A stretch of DNA of 40,898 nt from Hyphomicrobiales bacterium (GCA_900470805.1 UCCA01000031.1:1-40898); one strand, 5' to 3'. Counted from the stretch's first letter, positions 24,946 through 32,729 are shown. Numbers and translations: made by a program. Notes: generated by a model from the letters alone, not told the origin.

Positions 24946-25077
24946 GCTCTGGCGCGTAGGGGATGGTCGGTCATCTGGCAATTCTTGCATGATACGGCGC
25001 AGGCAAACGCTGCTTTCAAACGAATGTTGGACACGGCCCCCTCGCGCGGTCTCGTTTCGGCGGCTTTTGCCTTTAGC

Positions 25078-25102
25078 GGAACTCTCTTGAACGCGGCGGG
25101 TT
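25078..25102 (+). promoter_or_regulatory. EcfG-like promoter box
   Basis: GGAAC (25078-25082), 16 bases, GGTT (25099-25102), with the ATG at 25129 about 26 bases further on. Confidence 0.6.
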
Positions 25103-25128
25103 TCTTGTACCAAGCTAGGAGTGCTGGC

Positions 25129-25311
25129 ATGAACAAGGACACGAAAGCGCAGCAGGAAATCGAAGAGATGAACAAGAAGCCTGTCGAGGGGCAACCCCAT
25201 CCGCCCGCAGGTCCGCATGACAAAGCGCATCTTCAGGACGAAAGCAAGACCCCCGGTGCTGGATCGCTGCCGGACAAAGTCGAAGAGAGCGTATCGCCGG
25301 GGAGTGGCTAG
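25129..25311 (+). CDS. Small disordered hypothetical protein, 60 aa
   Basis: The ATG at 25129 follows TAGGAG. The peptide is hydrophilic and rich in Lys, Glu, Pro and Gly (an EEMNKKPVEGQPHPPAGP stretch, then HLQDESK), with no hydrophobic core, so it is probably intrinsically disordered. Small proteins of this composition are often linked to desiccation or osmotic stress. The EcfG-like box just upstream supports stress regulation. No named family. The open frame extends upstream to 24937, but that part overlaps gene remnants and the promoter box. Confidence 0.6.
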   Translation: MNKDTKAQQEIEEMNKKPVEGQPHPPAGPHDKAHLQDESKTPGAGSLPDKVEESVSPGSG

Positions 25312-25515
25312 CGACTGGATTTCTGTAAACGGCTCAATCCGTGGCAACCCTGGACGGCGGCCAGCGGCCAGTCGATCTGCGACGCCTTTTCTCCCCTTCG
25401 CAGTTGAATCTATTGGAGGTGTGCTGGATGGCCGCGGCAACTTCGGCGGCGTCGTGTTTGCTCCTCCCATCTGCTCTTGCGCCCAGCGCAAGTTCGGCCA
25501 TGCCGGCTGTTCTGG

Positions 25516-25540
25516 GGAACTTTCGACCATGCTCGCGGTT
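25516..25540 (+). promoter_or_regulatory. EcfG-like promoter box
   Basis: GGAAC (25516-25520), 16 bases, GGTT (25537-25540), 25 bases before the ATG at 25566. Confidence 0.6.
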
Positions 25541-25565
25541 AATTCCCAAAACCAGAGGATCCACC

Positions 25566-25838
25566 ATGACCTACGTCGCGTCCCCAAGCCACCCAGTCGG
25601 CGATCTCGCCCGCATTGAAGATCTGAAGCAATGCCTGGACACCGCGCGCAAGCATTTGAACGAAACGTCGAAATCATCCGAAGCGGAGAAGCAGGCCGAA
25701 CTGATCGCATCGTCTGTCGATGCCGGATGGGAGGAGGAGGAGGTCAGGTCGGCGATTGTCGGGTTAACAAACGATCGCACCGATGGCGATGTCTCTCTAA
25801 CGCCTACACTCGGGGTCGTCCCGTCGTCGTCGATGTGA
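25566..25838 (+). CDS. Hypothetical acidic protein, 90 aa
   Basis: The ATG at 25566 has GAGG upstream and an EcfG-like box at 25516-25540. The N-terminal two-thirds is helical (IEDLKQCLDTARKHLNE, then KQAELIASSVDAGW) followed by an EEEEV segment and a Thr/Val/Pro-rich tail. No catalytic motif, signal peptide or membrane helix is visible. Not recognised. The spacing of promoter and start is nearly identical to that of the 60-residue gene at 25129. Confidence 0.6.
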   Translation: MTYVASPSHPVGDLARIEDLKQCLDTARKHLNETSKSSEAEKQAELIASSVDAGWEEEEVRSAIVGLTNDRTDGDVSLTPTLGVVPSSSM

Positions 25839-26112
25839 TGGCTCAGGCGCCCTCTCGACGGAACTCGGCATTCGCGCCCCTCTGCAAATCGATACGTTGG
25901 TACCGTTCAGCAACAACTCTGGCGGTATCCCCGCAGCACCTTGGGCGGCGCGTCTCGTGGCATTTGTCGGGAATATGTGCTGGTTGACGTTGTGGCGGGA
26001 GAGTTCGCCGCTCCGGAGACGAGGCGGCGTCGCGTACTTCTCGCAGCACGATCTCTTGGCATCGCCAACCGCGCTGCCGCGACCGCCCACGACAGGGCGA
26101 TGTCATGCTTTT
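25839..26112. other. 274 bases without a recognisable gene
   Basis: A plus-strand frame around 25960-26060 reads VLVDVVAGEFAAPETRRRR, which is protein-like and may be a remnant. No family could be named and no start or ribosome site is present. Confidence 0.3.
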
Positions 26113-26355
26113 CTAGGCTTGATATCGTGCATCTTGCGTCTGGCTTTCACGTCGATTGTGCCGGCCGCTCGGCGAGAGTTCGATATCGGCCAGTATCGCT
26201 CTGTCGTTCACCACCTGTAGGTACAGTGCCTGTCCGGCTTCCGGCGTCTCCTCGAGGACGGTGATCGCTGGTGGATGAGATGCGTCGATGAGCCAATGAA
26301 GCGTGTACCCTCTTGTCCGCCCGGAGCCGATGATTGCAACGCGTGTCTTGAAATC
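26113..26355 (-). pseudogene. N-terminal fragment of an FAD/NAD(P)-binding protein
   Basis: About 60 residues match the start of the FAD/NAD(P)-binding group: KTRVAIIGSGRTRGYTLHWL (a damaged GxGxxG dinucleotide site, where GPTG would be usual), then ITVLEETPEAGQALYLQVVN and DRAILADI. The rest, normally several hundred residues, is absent, and the frame runs out in unrelated sequence. The recognisable part begins next to the DUF2945 gene with no start codon of its own. Confidence 0.6.
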
Positions 26356-26389
26356 CTTTAATTGCGCGACCGTTGTCGCGGAGTAGTTG

Positions 26390-26596
26390 TCAGGGCCTTG
26401 ACAGTCCGCCGGGCCTATGGGCCGCGCGCTTGCCGGATTTTTCGCTCTCAACGATGTATTCGGGGTTGGCCTTGGACGCTTTGACCTCGTGGCCTTTGAT
26501 CTTCGTCGGCATGGTCTGTTTCTTCACGACCTTGCCTTTGGTCTTCCCTTGGCTGGTCTCCCACGTCACGCTGTCACCTTTCTTGAACTCGCTCAT
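26390..26596 (-). CDS. DUF2945 (Tudor-like, HVA1 family) protein
   Basis: The 68-residue protein has the DUF2945 pattern: FKKGDSVTWETSQGKTKGKV at the start, KIKGHEVKASKANPEYIVES in the second half, and a Lys/His/Arg-rich end. The family is a small Tudor-like barrel of unknown function common in soil bacteria. The ATG at 26596 is preceded by AGGA, and a perfect EcfG box lies 30 bases upstream (26626-26650). It is divergent from the PPOX-type gene at 26730. Confidence 0.85.
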   Translation of the reverse strand: MSEFKKGDSVTWETSQGKTKGKVVKKQTMPTKIKGHEVKASKANPEYIVESEKSGKRAAHRPGGLSRP

Positions 26597-26625
26597 TCGT
26601 CTTTTCCTGATGGGTTGCGGATAGC

Positions 26626-26650
26626 AACGTAGCTCACCGACAGAAGTTCC
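26626..26650 (-). promoter_or_regulatory. EcfG-type promoter box of the DUF2945 gene
   Basis: On the minus strand GGAAC (26646-26650), 16 bases, CGTT (26626-26629). A perfect consensus. On the plus strand, GGAAC at 26674 with CGCT 16 bases later (26695) is a weaker candidate for the divergent gene at 26730. Confidence 0.72.
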
Positions 26651-26729
26651 GTTCTCCGGCTGACGCTTGCCGGGGAACAATCACGCGCGATGGACGCTTT
26701 TGTCCTGCACCTTACATCAGGAGACGACC

Positions 26730-27173
26730 ATGTCATCAATGACGCTTGACGAACTTTCATCCCATCTCAAGAAGATCGATTTTTGCATGTTTTCGACGAG
26801 CACCGGTTCCGGTCGGATTTCTAGCCGGCCAATGAGCAACAACGGCGACGTCGAATACGACGGCGACTCTTGGTTTTTCTCGTACGACGACACGAAGAAA
26901 ATCGGACACATAGAGGTCATTAACGACGTCCTGCTGACTTTCACCGCGGGCTCCAGCTTATTTGGCAAGCCGGGCATTTTTATTGCAGTAGAAGGCGCCG
27001 CCACTCTCATCCGTGATAAGGCGTCCTTCGAAGAGCACTGGGTTTCTGGTCTGGATCGCTGGTTCCCCGATGGCGTTGAAACACCCGGTATTGTACTTAT
27101 CAAGGTTTCGGCGAAATCCATTCAATACTGGGACGGTGAAGACCAGGGCGAAGTTCCCGTTGGCATGAGCTAG
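26730..27173 (+). CDS. Pyridoxamine-phosphate-oxidase-fold stress protein (GSP26-like)
   Basis: The 147-residue protein has the split-barrel flavin-binding fold: FCMFSTSTGSGRISSRPM (about residues 18-35), then DSWFFSYDDTKKIGHIEVIN and VEGAATLIRDKASFEEHW. This resembles the general stress protein 26 subgroup of the PNPOx-like superfamily, which binds FMN, FAD or F420-like cofactors. The ATG at 26730 has CAGGAG upstream. A partial EcfG-like box (CGCT in place of NGTT) precedes it, consistent with stress induction but not conclusive. Confidence 0.85.
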   Translation: MSSMTLDELSSHLKKIDFCMFSTSTGSGRISSRPMSNNGDVEYDGDSWFFSYDDTKKIGHIEVINDVLLTFTAGSSLFGKPGIFIAVEGAATLIRDKASFEEHWVSGLDRWFPDGVETPGIVLIKVSAKSIQYWDGEDQGEVPVGMS

Positions 27174-27179
27174 TCGGAC

Positions 27180-27377
27180 TTAAACACGGTTGTTGGGTGG
27201 GGCCCTATCATTGTTGATCGTCGTGTTCATCTCCTCGGTTGCGGCCGCATTGGGCGGAAAACAACGTGTTGCAAAGAAGATCTGCTCGCTCTCGGCGCTC
27301 GAAATTTGAGATCGGAAATCTGTCTCCATGGCCTGGCGGTGCCTCGACCTTATTGTGCGTGCGCTGGGCCTTTTCAT
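27180..27377 (-). CDS. Possible small protein, 65 aa
   Basis: A minus-strand frame with an excellent GGAGAAAGGAA site directly before ATG 27377. The N-terminus is very basic (SARTIRSRHRQ); the rest is polar with many Asn, Thr and Ala. There is no hydrophobic core or known motif. It is convergent with the PPOX-type gene, whose stop is seven bases away. The ribosome site is the main support. Confidence 0.35.
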   Translation of the reverse strand: MKRPSARTIRSRHRQAMETDFRSQISSAESEQIFFATRCFPPNAAATEEMNTTINNDRAPPNNRV

Positions 27378-27472
27378 TTCCTTTCTCCGATCGCGTCCGA
27401 CTGGAACAAGACAGCTAGATGCAGGCTGACTTCTATCGTCTAAGCACCGTAAACGTGCTCTCGCGATGAGCG

Positions 27473-27610
27473 TTCGCCTATGTCGGCTATGGCACGCTCA
27501 TCGCCCGGGCCGAGCAGCTGGGGCTCAACGACACAGTGCCACATCTCGGAGCCACCCTGGTCATGGCGGCAGCGAACGACAGAAAGCTCACCCACCTCGC
27601 TCAAACTTAA
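27473..27610 (+). pseudogene. C-terminal remnant of DUF892 (YciE/YciF) ferritin-like protein
   Basis: A 45-residue stretch reads YVGYGTLIARAEQLG, then a diverged segment, then NDRKLTHLAQT and stop. This is the last helix of DUF892 proteins (YGTL-x-AWAEQLG ... A-D-KLT-LAE). No start codon or upstream helices remain. DUF892 proteins are ferritin-like and stress-linked. Confidence 0.6.
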
Positions 27611-27925
27611 GCAAAAGCCAGGGGTCAAAGCCCGAAGGCGCAACAGATTTATTCTAATCTCGCAATGTGAACTTTCAATATTCCCGATTGCTCTGGGACG
27701 GGAGGATCATTCGATTACTGCGTTTTCTCGGTTCCCTAAGGGTCGTGACCTGCGTCGGGCCATTGCCAGTGCCGCTTGGGGCTGGCAACCGTCGGTTGCT
27801 GCAGGCAAACGACTGCTTTCGTCGGTTGCGCTGTTGTCGAACGTGCCGGCGCCCGATGGCTGTGCATTGATAGGATCGGGAGAAGACAACCTCAAAAGCG
27901 GCACGACGTGCCCGCTGATAACATC
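27611..27925. other. 315 bases without a recognisable gene
   Basis: Overlapping frames on both strands, none with known domains or ribosome sites. It ends at the terminator of the minus-strand GSP17M-like gene. Confidence 0.4.
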
Positions 27926-27953
27926 AAAAAAGCCTCGCATCGATTGCGAGGCT
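27926..27953 (-). terminator. Rho-independent terminator of the GSP17M-like gene
   Basis: On the minus strand, a perfect nine-base stem AGCCTCGCA/TGCGAGGCT with a five-base loop followed by TTTTT, just after the gene's stop. Confidence 0.88.
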
Positions 27954-27979
27954 CTCCGATGGTTACACGATCCGGCGGC

Positions 27980-28594
27980 TTACAGCCGGTTGACGCGGTA
28001 GCGGTCCCGCTCGGCGGCAATTTCGTCGTTCGTGTAAGGATCTGCCGTTTCGTCGAAGCGGGTCCAGCCCTGCTCCGCATATCGCGCGCGACGGTCAGCC
28101 ACATTCACGCGCGGCGAATTGCTAAGGATAGCGTCCGCGGATGCGCGATGGCCATCCTCCACACGGGCGGTGACGACAGAACCGCCGCGGCGGATGCTCT
28201 CAGCGTAGAAGTGGGCGTCTTCCTCCGGCACGCCGGAATCGACCATCGCACCGACAATCCCGCCAACCGCACCGCCGGCAACAGCACCGGCCACCGCACC
28301 AGCCGCAGTCGCGGCGAGCCAGCCAGCGGCAACAACCGGGCCGACGCCGGGGATCGCAAGCAGACCCAGGCCAGTCAGGAGACCGCCTGCACCGCCTGCG
28401 AGGGCACCGATGCCAGCACCCGTCCCGGCACCTTCACCTGCCTTGTTACCCTGTCCTTGAACATCGACGTCGCCATTGGCCTTATTGGTGACAATGCTGA
28501 TGTCGTCCGACGACACGCCTGCATTTTCAAGCGCCTCTACCGCCGCCTTGGCATCGTCGTAGCTGTCATAGAGTCCTGTGATCGTGGTTTTCAT
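27980..28594 (-). CDS. General stress protein 17M-like (YflT-domain) protein with hydrophobic Gly/Ala core
   Basis: The 204-residue protein starts with TTITGLYDSYDDAKAAVEAL and GVSSDDISIV (residues 3-35), the N-terminal YflT/GSP17M-type ferredoxin-like half. Residues 50-120 are Gly/Ala-rich with repeated GA-x-AGG units and hydrophobic helices (possible membrane-associated hairpins). After them the partner strand GVPEEDAHFYAESIRRGG and VVTARV completes the fold. The C-terminus is charged and carries Arg/Tyr repeats. It lies 23 bases after the secreted protein gene, so both probably share the EcfG-like promoter at 28959. Confidence 0.82.
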   Translation of the reverse strand: MKTTITGLYDSYDDAKAAVEALENAGVSSDDISIVTNKANGDVDVQGQGNKAGEGAGTGAGIGALAGGAGGLLTGLGLLAIPGVGPVVAAGWLAATAAGAVAGAVAGGAVGGIVGAMVDSGVPEEDAHFYAESIRRGGSVVTARVEDGHRASADAILSNSPRVNVADRRARYAEQGWTRFDETADPYTNDEIAAERDRYRVNRL

Positions 28595-28617
28595 GGGAAT
28601 TCCTCCGTTATGGTTTC

Positions 28618-28929
28618 TTACTTGGCGAGCGTAATGTTGCCCTGGAAATCCAGGGAAACATTGCCGGGCTTACCGCCCTTGGAAGCGGTGGCGCGCCATA
28701 CGCCTTGATCATCGAGCTTCAGGCCGGCCACGTTGGTGTAGCCTGCCTCTTCGATACGGGACTTCGCCTGAGCCTCGGTGAAGCTATTTTTTCCGGCGAC
28801 CGGAGCGCCGGGATTTTGCTCAGTGTTGACCGCCGGCGTCGTCTGCGAAGTGCTTGGAGTCTCGCTCTGAGCGAATGCGCCAGTGGCGACAAGGAGCAGA
28901 CCGGCGGTGGCGAGTGTGATTTTCTTCAT
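28618..28929 (-). CDS. Secreted PepSY-like protein, 103 aa
   Basis: A signal peptide (MKKITLATAGLLLVATGAFA, cleavage before QSE) is followed by a Ser/Thr/Pro-rich linker and a domain of about 55 residues: SFTEAQAKSRIEEAGYTNV, LKLDDQGVWRATA, GNVSLDFQGNI. The helix followed by hairpin strands is the PepSY-like layout found in many small rhizobial periplasmic proteins, thought to inhibit proteases or bind ligands. GGAGG precedes the ATG, and an EcfG-like box lies 30 bases further upstream. It is the first gene of a two-gene unit with the GSP17M-like protein. Confidence 0.8.
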   Translation of the reverse strand: MKKITLATAGLLLVATGAFAQSETPSTSQTTPAVNTEQNPGAPVAGKNSFTEAQAKSRIEEAGYTNVAGLKLDDQGVWRATASKGGKPGNVSLDFQGNITLAK

Positions 28930-29222
28930 TGATGTTTCCTCCTTTTGGATGCAACAGAAACACCAACAAAACGCATAGGTTCCAATGATTTATTTATGGA
29001 CGCGCGTATTGTAACCGACTGTTTCCGCGCCATGAAGCAGCGTCCGCCCCTCGTTCGGGAACCCGCTTGTTCGCGCTCCTCCTGCGCAGCCAATCCGGCT
29101 CGGCCAACTTATCGCCATTAAACGGGCGGGCTTTTATCAACGTGCAAGATGCACCCTATTTCCGGGCAGGCGTGTCGACGGCAGTTGTCACAATGTCAGG
29201 GACTGTTTCAGGATCAATGACG
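28930..29222. other. Intergenic region holding the EcfG-like box at 28959
   Basis: No gene recognised beyond the promoter box. The stretch 29040-29220 contains only short frames. Confidence 0.4.
28959..28983 (-). promoter_or_regulatory. EcfG-like promoter box of the secreted-protein/GSP17M unit
   Basis: On the minus strand GGAAC (28979-28983), 16 bases, TGTT (28959-28962). Confidence 0.6.
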
Positions 29223-29650
29223 TTAGTGCTGACCATAGCCTAACCGACCCAGTCGCCGACTGCATTGGGCGAGCGCAAAACCGACGTCGTTCAAGGCTTG
29301 GTAGAGCTCGCCCACGCCTGATGAGCGCCGTCTTAGTAGCGAACAACGGCAACCGCGACAACGCGACCATACGACATCAACCTTCGTGTCCGGCAGTTCC
29401 CCCAAACACGCCTCCATGCGCTCAAGTGCGCGCTTGCTCACCCCTGAAGCCTGGCCCCATACAAGTCGGCTTACCCAGTATCGGGATGTCTCAGGCTCGT
29501 ATTTCTTGCGAATTGCCGGCCAATCGTCACAGTTGCTCTCGTCTGGCATCGCACCGGTTTCGGTATCGCCGTCCGCGAGTCTGAGTGTCTCGTTTTCAAC
29601 GCCTTCCTTGGCCATAAGGATGCCGACGTTGTCCGGCCCACTGAAACTGA
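29223..29650 (-). pseudogene. Decayed flavodoxin/NAD(P)H-FMN-reductase gene, copy 1
   Basis: One frame carries AKEGVENETLRLADGDTE, DDWPAIRKKY, VWGQASGVSKRALERMEACL and ELYQALNDVGFALA, which match successive parts of the NADPH-dependent FMN reductase/flavodoxin group. The region after YEPETSR lacks the DILVV(G/A)SP segment. The stretch before ELYQALND is out of frame: the next frame reads YGRVVAVAV and DGAH but has stops. No valid start is visible, and the end is lost. A second remnant of the same family is at 37889. Confidence 0.72.
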
Positions 29651-29819
29651 AAATCGCTTCGCCCGTCGGGGATTTGGCTGCCAGCTTCAGCCGTTTTGTG
29701 CAGATAGATAGACATCACGGCCGCTCACGTCGCGCGGATGAGGCGCGAAGGTTAGGCCTTAAGCAATCGGGACGTGTGTTGGTAGGTGAAGGATGCAAGT
29801 TTCCGTGACATTGCCGCCT

Positions 29820-30248
29820 CTACAGAAACGACGTCGCTACCGTGTCATCGGTGTCGAATTCGGTGAAGCACCTTGGGGGCGGGATGTCTGACTTACCTGC
29901 CCTGCGGTTGGCGACGTACTGTATCGCCTCTACGAGCTCTAGATCTAAGACCGGCTTCTGGATGACGCCGAGAGCCCCCGCAACGCCGCCTCGGATGGCA
30001 CCGGGATCGCTCGTCATGAACAGGACGGAGACGTCTGCTTCAGCGAGCGAGCGACCGATGATCGGACCCGTCGGCCCGTCTTCGAGGTTGACGTCGACAA
30101 GCGCGATGTCGGCTCCGCTGGAAAGCAGGAGCGCCTGATACATGTTGCTGGCGATGCCAATCGTATTGTGACCAAGCTCCTCCACGGTGTCCTGGAGGTT
30201 AAGAGCGATCAAAGGCTGGTCCTCGACAATCAAAACGTTGAACGACAT
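29820..30248 (-). CDS. Single-domain response regulator
   Basis: The 142-residue receiver has E9-D10 in IVEDQ, phospho-acceptor D52 in ALVDVNLEDG, Thr79/Ser80 in FMTSDPG and Lys98 in VIQKPV. A tail of about 25 residues rich in Pro and Asp follows the domain and carries no output motif. The Asp-Val-Asn-Leu pattern resembles the rhizobial stand-alone receivers that often work near the PhyR-NepR-EcfG pathway. An EcfG-like box lies 32 bases upstream of the start (30281-30305), which supports such a link. Confidence 0.87.
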   Translation of the reverse strand: MSFNVLIVEDQPLIALNLQDTVEELGHNTIGIASNMYQALLLSSGADIALVDVNLEDGPTGPIIGRSLAEADVSVLFMTSDPGAIRGGVAGALGVIQKPVLDLELVEAIQYVANRRAGKSDIPPPRCFTEFDTDDTVATSFL

Positions 30249-30280
30249 ATGTCTTCTCCGTGGTTGTCCCTCTTTAGACT

Positions 30281-30305
30281 AACCCCTGGCCGCCCGAGCG
30301 GTTCC
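30281..30305 (-). promoter_or_regulatory. EcfG-like promoter box of the response regulator
   Basis: On the minus strand GGAAC (30301-30305), 16 bases, GGTT (30281-30284). Confidence 0.62.
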
Positions 30306-30442
30306 CATCTAACGGCGATTGTCGAGGCGCCCGCATATGCGCCCGGCCGTAATTTTTCCGCCAACCGGTAGATCGAAATGACGTGGCCGCGGCACCGATC
30401 CGTCCTCCTGCCGGGACGCAGCGGCCTCCGGTCCATCGGCGC

Positions 30443-31264
30443 TCAGACGATAGTTGTCGAAGGAACTTTCGTGACGGGTGCGCCAGCATCCCGCAATGAC
30501 GCCGGGAACCACTGTTCTAGCCATGCCGCGATGAACGTGGCGACCTGTTCCCAACCGGGCTCGTTGCAGATGTAGTGACTTCGGTTGGCAAACTCCTGGA
30601 AGGCCGTCACGCTACCTTCGTCTTCGTATGCCCTGAAATTCTTCTCGCTCAGATGGGCTGGGATGATTTCGTCCTTTTCACCAGCGACCAGAAGCAGCGG
30701 TGCATGCGGACGGGACAGGTCGATCTTGCCGGAGGCACCCATGCAGTCTCGAAGAACGTTGCGGCTGTCGTGCGTCGCGGTGTCGACGAACGCGGAAGCG
30801 GCCTGCTCTTCGGTCAGCGTGTTCGCGAAGGCGCCGTGGAAGGTTTCGGCGTCCATGAAGACAGGTTCGTCGCCCTTCAATGGATTGGCGATGATGGCGC
30901 TGTTCTTGATGAAGCCCCAGTCGAAGTCGAGCATCGCGTTCGGGGCGACTGAGGAGATAGCCACTGCGCCGGACACCAGATCCGCTGCCAGAAGCTTCTG
31001 GGCGATCAGGCCGCCGACCGAGTGGCCGACAACGATCGGCCGGTCAAGGTTGGACACTACGCCGACGATTTTCGCATAAGCTTCGTCGAGGCTGAGTTCA
31101 CCGAGTCCTGAGGGCGGGTTCAAGCGGAGCGCTGCAGGCTCTCCTTCATGAAGCGGCCAAGCGGGCGCGAGACATTCGTATCCCTTGTCTGTGAACAAGC
31201 GGACCCAATGGTCCCAGCTTTTTGGGTTCTGAAACATGCCGTGCACGAATACGATCTGAGTCAT
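30443..31264 (-). CDS. Alpha/beta hydrolase
   Basis: The 273-residue protein has the alpha/beta-hydrolase fold: oxyanion-hole region FVHGMFQNPKSW (6-17), nucleophile Ser82 in VVGHSVGG, acid Asp198 in AGEKDEI and His230 in ANRSHYICNE. The length and the GHSVGG elbow are typical of small esterases or lipase-like proteins; substrate unknown. The ATG is at 31264, and an EcfG-like box is 33 bases upstream. The tail after residue 250 is Ala/Pro/Thr-rich. Confidence 0.88.
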   Translation of the reverse strand: MTQIVFVHGMFQNPKSWDHWVRLFTDKGYECLAPAWPLHEGEPAALRLNPPSGLGELSLDEAYAKIVGVVSNLDRPIVVGHSVGGLIAQKLLAADLVSGAVAISSVAPNAMLDFDWGFIKNSAIIANPLKGDEPVFMDAETFHGAFANTLTEEQAASAFVDTATHDSRNVLRDCMGASGKIDLSRPHAPLLLVAGEKDEIIPAHLSEKNFRAYEDEGSVTAFQEFANRSHYICNEPGWEQVATFIAAWLEQWFPASLRDAGAPVTKVPSTTIV

Positions 31265-31296
31265 CTCTGAACCTTAAATTTGGTTGGAGACGATCA

Positions 31297-31321
31297 AACC
31301 CGGAACGACGGCTCATGTTCC
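31297..31321 (-). promoter_or_regulatory. EcfG-like promoter box of the alpha/beta hydrolase
   Basis: On the minus strand GGAAC (31317-31321), 16 bases, GGTT (31297-31300). Confidence 0.62.
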
Positions 31322-31330
31322 GTCGAAAGT

Positions 31331-31711
31331 TCAGCGAGCAAAGCGTCGCTTGTTGATCGATGTCATCTCGCCGACCAACGCAGTGATGTCCCCCATGCGG
31401 TATGGCTTCGGCACGAAAACCGCATCGCCTGGCAGGTCCTCGGGCCGTAGCTGACGACCGCCAGAAGCAATGATGACTGGAATCGCCGTGTGAGTGGACG
31501 TCATCATTCGCGCAAGATCTAGGCCGCTCAAGCCGCCTGGCATGTCGACATCGGTGATGACAGCGTCGATCTTGCGCTGCCCGAGGACCGCGACGGCTTC
31601 GAGGACATTTTCCGCTTCAAGTACGTTGTACCCCGCGTCAGAAAGGGTATCCGCAAGCACCATTCGGATCAGGAACTCGTCCTCGACGATAAGTACGGTA
31701 CGCTGGTACAT
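31331..31711 (-). CDS. Single-domain response regulator
   Basis: The 126-residue receiver has acidic pair E10-D11 (VEDEF), phospho-acceptor D54 in VITDVDMPGG, Ser83 in IIASGG and Lys102 in FVPKPYR. The pattern MPGGLSGLDLA is close to the receivers found at the C-terminus of hybrid histidine kinases such as the one at 35506, and single-domain versions are frequent in rhizobia. No output domain is present and no kinase adjoins. Its stop lies just beyond the hydrolase promoter box. Confidence 0.87.
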   Translation of the reverse strand: MYQRTVLIVEDEFLIRMVLADTLSDAGYNVLEAENVLEAVAVLGQRKIDAVITDVDMPGGLSGLDLARMMTSTHTAIPVIIASGGRQLRPEDLPGDAVFVPKPYRMGDITALVGEMTSINKRRFAR

Positions 31712-31937
31712 GGCCGTCTCCGCTCCGTGGATACGAGATGAACTCGTGTGCCCAGATTTAGATCTCCCCTCGAAGCGCAGTATTTGCCAACATATTTAAT
31801 AAAATGCCAATTGATGACGAGGCTATCGGACAGCAGAATTGCCATCACCCCACTAATTCGAACATGCGGCCGGTGATAGATCATTTTCATCGGCCCCGGC
31901 ATGAGGCCCGTCATTGAACAACGCAACGGAATGCATC

Positions 31938-32256
31938 ATGTCCAGACTTGCAAACAAGACCGCTCTCATTGCGGGATGCACCAGCGGCATCGGTCTAGAA
32001 AATGGCCCGTCAGTTCATAGGAGAAGTCGGTTCCATGCTGGCCGATGAGCGCAAGAGAACCGGAAAGCCATCGAGCAGGTCGCCGCCGACTTCGTCAAGC
32101 AGCACCGCAGCTCCCTCACCCAACGCGCTGCTGGCGTGGAGGAAATTGCAAATATCGTGATGTATCTGGCGCCACCACTGGAGTCGGCCACGACTGGTGC
32201 TTCGATGAGGGTGCACGGCGGCCTGATCGATACGCTTCGCCTCGAAAAGGGCATAG
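31938..32256 (+). pseudogene. SDR gene with deleted middle
   Basis: The start MSRLANKTALIAGCTSGIGLE (from ATG 31938) is a normal SDR nucleotide-binding opening, but a frameshift follows at once. About 90 bases later another frame carries NRKAIEQVAADFVKQH and then GVEEIANIVMYLAPPLESAT, TGASMRVHGGLIDTL, the C-terminal part of the same family. Roughly 150 residues between, including the catalytic Tyr and Lys, are missing. The ancestral protein would have been about 260 residues. Confidence 0.75.
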
Positions 32257-32259
32257 TTT

Positions 32260-32655
32260 TCAGGCAACTGCGAGGTTCTTGCCGTGGAACTCGCCGCGAA
32301 ATGCCTTGGCGCTTTTTTTGTCGGGCACGGTGACAACGACCAGCCGGCGCCCGTTCGTTGGCGTATCCTGGTGCGCAAGATCGATCATCCACACGGTCAT
32401 GCTCGAACCGCGCGTCATCTCCATAAGTCTCTCCCTCGCTGGGTCTTCCTCGGACTGGACCGTGAATGCGAGTTCATACGCGAAGGTCTCCTGCTCGGGC
32501 TGGCCGCGGAGCTGCTCCCTGAACCAGTTCCAGACAGTGTCGAAATCCACCGGGAACGGCGACAGGTCAATATTCACCTGGACGACGTCGCGGGCGAAGA
32601 CGACTTCGCCGTCGAAGAAGGCGTGCATGGCTAAGAAGTATTCGGAAAGCTTCAT
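32260..32655 (-). CDS. Hypothetical protein, 131 aa
   Basis: Not recognised. The start is placed at the ATG 32655 (MKLSEYFLAMHAFFDGEVVF); upstream parts of the same frame overlap the next gene and are unlikely. The protein is soluble, alpha/beta in character, with conserved-looking DFDTVWNWFREQL, YELAFTVQSEED, a WMIDLAHQDTP segment and a final RRLVVVTVPDKKSAKAF. No catalytic motif is evident. The ribosome site is weak. It lies 74 bases after the 79-residue gene on the same strand, so the two may be co-transcribed. Confidence 0.55.
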   Translation of the reverse strand: MKLSEYFLAMHAFFDGEVVFARDVVQVNIDLSPFPVDFDTVWNWFREQLRGQPEQETFAYELAFTVQSEEDPARERLMEMTRGSSMTVWMIDLAHQDTPTNGRRLVVVTVPDKKSAKAFRGEFHGKNLAVA

Positions 32656-32729
32656 GTGACTAGAAAGGGCTTCGCGGACGGTTTTGAGGTTGGAGGCATT
32701 CTGAAACAAGGAGGTCTCCGTGGGGCGGG

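Noticed and set aside
26674..26698. GGAAC-N16-CGCT before the PPOX-type gene
   Set aside because: The -10 part has one mismatch in the conserved GTT; noted as a candidate but not counted among the nine boxes.
27707..27940. 77-residue minus-strand frame after the DUF892 remnant
   Set aside because: Overlaps the terminator of the GSP17M-like gene and has no ribosome site.
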